Origin: Asterias amurensis
Taxonomy: Eukaryota > Echinodermata > Asteroidea > Forcipulatida > Asteriidae
Assembly: GCF_032118995.1 (NCBI RefSeq)
Contig: NC_092668.1
Location: forward strand, 5,931,501 to 5,995,500
Length of the DNA stretch: 64,000 nt
Direction: 5' to 3'
This document shows, piece by piece, positions 57,911 to 64,000 of the stretch (its first letter is position 1; each line of letters opens with the position of its first letter). A program made the translations under genes and the position numbers. The notes beneath the pieces were generated by a model. It saw only the letters and a list, made by a program, of their open reading frames with translations, was not told the DNA's origin and searched no databases.

Positions 57911-58129
57911 CTCCAAGTACAGATGTGGAAATATTTATATTGGATTGAGTTGAATTGTCGTGCACAATTCTGTTATTCGTGTTCAGATGTAGATATCACA
58001 ATTACTTCAACTAAAAACGTATTAAATTTGATAACAAACAATGCCTGGCTTGAACACTTGATGGCTTGGACTTCAGGTTTCATCCCCATTGTTCAGACCA
58101 AGTCATTGCAAGAAATGATGGTAGACATT

Positions 58130-58300
58130 ACAAGAGTGAGACCTAGCCGTTACAATACAAGGGATAAGATGTGAGAGCTAGCCATAACAATGAATGAGAC
58201 CTAGCACTACGAGGAATGATACATATGCTATTGCAAGGAATTAGATGAAGCCATAATGAGACCTAGCCATGACAAGTAAGACCAAGCCACTGCAATGACG
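58130..58300. repeat. Degenerate GAGACCTAGCCATTACAA repeat
   Basis: Six imperfect units of about 25-35 bp. Confidence 0.6.
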
Positions 58301-58351
58301 GTCAGTTATTCAAATGATTTCAGAATTAGTAATTGAAATCACTGTTTTTAT

Positions 58352-58629
58352 TTAAAGGTACTGGACAGCACCGACTAGGAAACGGCTCCCTCTAAAAGTA
58401 ACGTACTTTTTGAGAAAGATGTTTTTATCACTTAATAGACTTCAGGCCTGAAGCCCTTTTTAGTCATCTGACACAAATTAATTTGTGCATCAATGCCTTT
58501 TTCCGTTATTCTCTTGCAACTTCGATGACCAATTGAGTCCAAATTTTCACAGGTTTGTTATTTTATACATATTGTTGGAATACACCGAGTGAATCTTCGA
58601 CAACTAAACCAAAGGTGTCCAGTGCTTTT
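58352..58629. mobile_element. TTAA MITE, family A, deleted
   Basis: TTAAAGGTACTGGACAGCAC at the left, GGTGTCCAGTGCTTT at the right. It has the core GCAACTTCGATGACCAATTG in reverse. Confidence 0.7.
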
Positions 58630-59616
58630 CAGTCTAGTTCATCTTTCATTGTTTGTATGTCCCTTATTGTGCAAAACAGGTGAAAACAGGTAAGGTAAAT
58701 GGACAGGTAAATGTCCAACCAACCATCCACAAAGTTTACTTCCCGCTCCTATATAGTATTCCTGTCATGCAACAGTCAAGACACTTGTTTTATTCTCTTG
58801 AGGCGATGATAGCCCTTGGTGTTTAGCAAGTCGGTGTGCAGCGATACGTCTGTGATCGCCGTACAGCTGAAGACAACGATATTACTTATCAGTCAGCTTG
58901 GAGAAACTGACTCTGACGTTGAGATTCCTCCTCTCTCTGTGTTATAGCCTGGTAGTTGTGTCTTGAAGAGTTGTGTCTTGAAGACTGTGGCTTGCATCCA
59001 AGAGCAGGATTGAGAGAGGAAGCACACAGACCGCGGTCCGAAATTTACTCCAAAAGTGGAAAGAAAAAGGGAGCTGCTTACATGAGTCAATGACATTCAC
59101 CAATGAGGATAGAAAATCGACGGATGATCGACGGATGACAACAGGGGCAAACAGAAAGGAAGTTTGAAAAAAATTATTTGGCTCATCATAATTATTTTTT
59201 ATGAAGACAGCAAAACAAGTTTAAAGATTGAAAACGGAAAGGAAATCCCCGACCCCCCCCCGACAAAACCCTCATATAATTACAACAAAACAATACATGG
59301 GTATACAACAAAATGTAACTCAAACAATGTATCCAGAAATTTAAGATAAAAGCCACACAGCAGTGTCTTACAATAGATTTGAGAGCGTTCACTTTTAAAT
59401 ATTCATTTTAATCCTTTACACTGGTGTTTAATTACAATAAAACTAATAATGTGAAAATTTAATTACAAAAAGTCCCGTTTTTGAGATATCGCCGAAAATC
59501 CGGTTATGTCCACACAGTAAGAATAATCCGAAATTGGAATGCACACGTTTTGATCCAAGTTTACGATTCAAGTATTTGGGATACAAACTGTTATCTCTTT
59601 GCATCACCACGTTATC

Positions 59617-60005
59617 TTAAAGGCAGTGGACACTATTGGTAATTATTGTCAAAGACTAGCCTTCACAGTTGGTGTATCTCAACATATGCATAAAATAACA
59701 AACCTGTGAAAAATTGAGCTCAATCGGTCATCGAACTTCCGAGATAATAATGAAAGAAAAAAACACCCTTGTCACACGAAGTTGTGTGCGTTTAGATGGT
59801 TGATTTCGAGACCTCAAGTTCTAAATCCGAGGTCTCGATATCAAATTCGTGGAAAATTACTTCTTTCTAGAAAAATATGGCACTTCAGAGGGAGCCGTTT
59901 CTCACAATGTTTTTACCATCAACCTCTCCCCATTACTCGTCACCAAGAAAGGTTTTATGCTAATAATTATTTTAAGTAATTACCAATAGTGTCCACTGCC
60001 TTTAA
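59617..60005. mobile_element. TTAA MITE, family A
   Basis: Intact: AAAGGCAGTGGACACTATTGG and CCAATAGTGTCCACTGCCTTT between TTAA sites. Confidence 0.85.
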
Positions 60006-60009
60006 AGTG

Positions 60010-63000
60010 AAATGATTCTCAAATTGCTTTATAGAATCGAAACCTGCTAGCTGTACTTCTAATCATTTAGGTTTTTATTACCATTCATTTTAAGAAAGCC
60101 TAATCAAACGAAAACGAGTGTTTAAATTTCTCAGTCCAAAGTATGAATCCCAAGGTATGTCGCTGAAGCACAGCAGAACTAGAGGTATGCAGTCCAGGCT
60201 AGCCTCCATTCGTGTAGTTACTCCTGTCCATGTCTTTGAGGGCTAAATGATCTAATGCGATAAGCGATGTTGACCCGCGCTGTTATTGGCTTGTTGAAAC
60301 ATATAAAGCAATGAGACTGCTAGACTCGCTGTAAGTCCATCGACCAAAAAATAGAAATGGTCGAGCCTTCAAACTGTGCTTTGTGAGAACTTTCGAAGAT
60401 GTTGAAGGGTTTAAGACTGCAGAATTGGTTTTGCTACAAAACATTTGCTGGCAGTGTAAGCACTTTATGTAATCCTATACATACAAAAACTGACAAAAGT
60501 TGGACAAGTTTGAGAGCAATCAGCCAACTGGTAAACTCCAATTGCGAACTTATATCTATAAGTTAATTCTCATCAAATATGACATTTCAGACAGAAATAT
60601 TATAAGGGATGTTTTCTTCTATCATCATCATTAGGCCGTGTAAGTTTGATGTAAACCTGTGATCTTCACGATTTTGTTTCTTAACAAACAGATCATGAAG
60701 GCACAACTGCAAAGCTGGGGTGTTAAAATTGACACCATAATTAATTTTTTATATAAAAAAAATGAATCAAAGTTTACTCCAAAGGGTGTTAAAATACCAC
60801 TACATTCTGCCAAAACAATAACACCACATGATAATAATTTAGATTCTGTCTTCGGTATCTACAGACCTTTATCACGCTGTCACCATCTTGGTCATGTTCC
60901 CATAACAATATGAAATGTTCACATTCATTGCGCAAACATGGCACCAGACTATTATTTCGTCCAGCCTCAGTTTGGTTACAATGGGTTGGAATGGAGTAAA
61001 ATCAAGATGGCCACACAGTGATAAAGGTCTATTAAAACACCCATGATACAATTTTGTTTAACACCCCTGGTTTCGCAGTGCAGGAAGGTCCGTAAAAAAA
61101 AATCTACGCTCTTATCTCTGGATCTAATTTGGGACTCGAACCTGGCCTATAAGGAGGGGGGGGGGGTGTTCCCATAGGCTTAGGGGATTCAAGTAAAGCT
61201 CTGCACAGTTCATAACTAAAATAAAATATGTCAGGATTCGCTTGGTCCAACTTGAACAGAAAAGGTAAAAGTGTGGCCAGGTCGGATTTGAAATGGTGTC
61301 AGAGTGAAGTGTATGGACGGTCCGTACTCAACACATCACAATGGACTCTGTGCAACAACCTCCCCATGGAGCTTTCTCCATAGAAGACGATCAGAACATA
61401 CTGATCGAAACGTCGAGTTGAAACCAACGGCTCTTTTCAGAACCACCCACAAACTCATTTAGAGATAGTCATTACATAGTGTTACCGCAAACCTTTCCAT
61501 AAAACCTCCCCATACTTTCCAACACACAAGCGACTTCTAAAGCGAGTCTACGAGAGCTCTATTGCATACTGGAGAGGGAGGCGATCGTCTAAATGAAGAA
61601 AGTGATATTACCCCTGGTCATCAATCATCTCCAAGACGTTGATGATTCAGGGTGACATTGATGAGGTAGTAGATGCTATTTCAGGCCAAGTGATCCTCCG
61701 AAGAGCCTTCAGGTGTGTAGTGGAGGATACAATTCATAACCTCTCCTCCCTTTGTTCGCTGTAATCGTATTAGAACACCGGTTGAGGTTTTTTTTTTTTT
61801 TACGGTTCATCCGGGCTAACGATTTACTTCTTCAAGACGGTGGCGAAGGGAAAATGAGGAGAACAACATTTTTCTTGACTACTGGATGAAAAGTTACAAC
61901 TTGGTTTTTATCCGCGTCGCAACGACATGTCATTTTTCGTGTTTGACCGCATTGACTTGGTTTTAGTATTACGAATCCATAAGCTTAGGCATACTGCTCC
62001 TAGCTGTGAGATAAAAGAAGAAGAAGAAGAAGAAGAGGATGATGGAGAAGACGATCATATCTAGACTTTTCAATGACATCTTTACTCCACAACGATTTAA
62101 GTCACTACAATAGGGGAATAAGTATACGTTGAGAACACACAAAAAAACCATGTGGGAACGGTAAAACAAAATACATATAATTGCAAGGTGAAAAAATGGG
62201 GGACGGAGAAAGAGGACAGAAATTCAAACCAAGAAGAAATTTAATTATACAGAATATGGGGAGAATAACAAAAACCATACAGGTAGAAACAAAGCAGTAT
62301 TTGTTTTTTTTTTTTTTTTGGGGGGGGGGGAAGGGTACGCATTTTGTGCCAGATGCTTAAAAACACAAAATTTTCGCCAAATTGTTTGAGTTTATAAAAA
62401 CAAAACCTTTATCATTCATTCTGGGCAAATTTTTCTCGCAAAAAAAAATCATCAAATTATTGCTCTTGAAATAGAGCGGCTTCCCGCGCACGTATAAAAT
62501 GCATGCCTCAGGGGTCCGGACAACGACTCCCAAGAATTCGGACGTCCCTTCTGTTGTTTCTACCCGGGGAAAACCCTGGTATTCTCCTCCACTCCTCACG
62601 TCGCTCATATCATCCTAGTAAGTAGGGACATCCTGTTTTTATTGTCATGTTTTGCAGACATTGCCCCCCTCAAACAAATTGCCCTAAATTGTCCGCACTA
62701 TCGGTTTTGACACGCAGTTATAACAAAAACAGTGTTGTTTTTTATCCGTGGAGTGCGCGCTTTAGGAACGGGGGAGTGTTTGTGGTTATATTCCGAGGCA
62801 CGTTTTGACGGGCTATAGCGTGCCGAGGCGAGAACGCTCGGCGGGCTACCGGAGGCGATTCAACGGCCCGATCAACCCCTCTGTTGCATGTTTACTTTTA
62901 ATTATGCGAGGCGACATCAAGTGAACTAACCGCCATATCATAATACTAGGAACATGTCGTGCTCAGATTCCCCCTTGGCATCGCCGATCAAACAGTTTAC

Positions 63001-64000
63001 TTTATACACCGAGATTTATTTTTGGGGTGAGTTTTTTTTTGTTCTTTCCATTTCACTCATCTGTCTTAAGGATGCTACCGTCTCAAAATGTCTCATAAAT
63101 GTCGGTTATACCATGGTTATTGCAAAGTTTGTTTAAGGTTACGAACACACCGTCATCTCTCAGGTTATTCGTGTATTAACTGCAAACATTGTGACAGTCA
63201 ATGTCGTTATGTCCCATTTTAGCAGCCATTACTTGTTGCTTTCTTCCCATGCATTTCTGCTCTGTCTACATCCTTAAAGTGATGAAAATGATCACACCTA
63301 AATAAACTAGCTTCCATGTTACGAGAAACAGCCATGAATAAATACCTATTTCCAAAAATCAGTATAGAGTCTGAATGAAGTGAGTTGTTTAGCGCCCTCT
63401 TGCGTTACATTATACCATTCATACACTATTTCTTTATCGTACTATCAATACATGGTCTAATGAAATAATAATTCAAATGACAGGTAATACAGGTGGCTTA
63501 CGTGGCTTTAGCAAAATACGAGAGAGTATTATGGAAATTATGCAAGTCGGTCACACACCAACCAAAACTGGCCCAACAAACCAAGCTTCTCAATCATTAG
63601 TAAATATTGCACATTAAAGATGTACCTTTCGTACAACATGCTCATTACATGTGCTATCGGTCATGACAACTGCTTCTCATATGACAACATAATTATATCA
63701 AACCTTGTTTTAGCCTCGGTTTGGTTACATTGAGTTTTGAACGAGAATCCAAGATGGCCGCCCCTTCGTATACGGTAAATGCAACCAACGCCTAGTTCAA
63801 CAACCCTGTTCCTTATACACAGCATACCCAGTAGCCGCACACATTGTCATTACATATCTCTTCAATACTTTCGCTCTACATCTATCAGAGTTGGTCATTT
63901 ATTTGCTTGTGTCATTTCCCATTAGCCACTCCACTGCCGCATATTTCCTCTTTACCTCAGCCGCTATATCCAATCCACGCGGCCCCCTTATTACATGGAT
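60010..64000. other. No supported gene; unique-looking sequence with scattered repeats
   Basis: It contains short repeated CCTCGGTTTGGTTACA/AAGATGGCC pieces (60960-61010, 63705-63760; a related piece at 33655-33700), homopolymer runs and an (AAG)n at about 62020. The ATG-led frames at 62608 (minus) and 62954 (plus) lie in a GC-richer stretch but lack convincing splice sites. Confidence 0.4.
61340..61445 (+). mobile_element. Possible Penelope-like element tail
   Basis: GAAGACGATCAGAACATACT, then GATCGAAACGTCGAGTTG and CGGCTCTTTTCAGAACCAC. This is the 'GAAACGTCGA' wording common at Penelope-like 3' ends. A similar AGTTGGTTCTGAAAAGAACC piece is at 20655-20705. No coding part is left. Confidence 0.35.

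Noticed and set aside
57722..58174. 150-codon plus-strand open frame
   Set aside because: It spans a LINE-like 3' tail and a TTA run followed by a degenerate repeat; no domain or splice context.
62357..62608. ATG-led minus-strand frame in a GC-richer stretch
   Set aside because: No convincing donor, no recognised similarity and no neighbouring exon.

Overview
This is a 64 kb stretch of an AT-rich, intron-rich animal genome. It is crowded with short terminal-inverted-repeat elements (MITEs), tRNA-derived SINEs and LINE tails. The intron structure, the metazoan genes present and the character of the repeats suggest a marine deuterostome. The recurring TTAA-flanked 'GGCAGTGGACACTATTGG' and 'GGGCCCAATTTCATAGAGC' repeats point to an echinoderm, probably a sea star. 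That taxonomic call is recognition from memory, not a search.

Three multi-exon genes, all on the minus strand, were assembled by hand from splice sites with every phase checked. (1) 7477-21312 is GGCX, vitamin K-dependent gamma-glutamyl carboxylase: 15 coding exons, 755 codons, complete, with the catalytic lysine and the disulfide cysteines conserved. (2) 29761-38639 is an 11-exon, 564-codon gene that I tentatively identify as TOP6BL (TOPOVIBL, the B-type subunit of the SPO11 meiotic break complex). The basis is a transducer-like 'IPPLFE' segment, overall layout and length. Its last exon has been duplicated, and the downstream copy is broken. (3) 45047-53331 is CENPU, a constitutive-centromere inner-kinetochore subunit: 10 coding exons, 508 codons, with a disordered Ser/Thr-rich N-terminal half and a conserved coiled-coil C-terminal half. 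A single plus-strand tRNA-Gly(GCC) gene lies inside a TOP6BL intron.

Layout: 1-7.4 kb holds repeats, LINE tails and possibly the 5' end of a further minus-strand gene near 2.5 kb. 7.4-21.3 kb is GGCX. 21.3-29.6 kb is intergenic, with a duplicated SINE and several foldback elements. 29.7-38.7 kb is the TOP6BL candidate. 38.7-45 kb is repeat territory, including a three-level transposon nest. 45-53.3 kb is CENPU. 53.4-64 kb shows no gene I can support and holds a VNTR, a long (ATTT)n tract and more repeats.

The three genes do not form a pathway. CENPU and TOP6BL both concern chromosomes, but their adjacency here is not evidence of joint function. The most noteworthy points are the TOP6BL candidate with its duplicated terminal exon and in-frame 13-G tract, the tandem array of decoy splice acceptors in GGCX intron 8, the MITEs packed against GGCX splice sites, and a set of TTAA-targeted MITE families that share an internal core.
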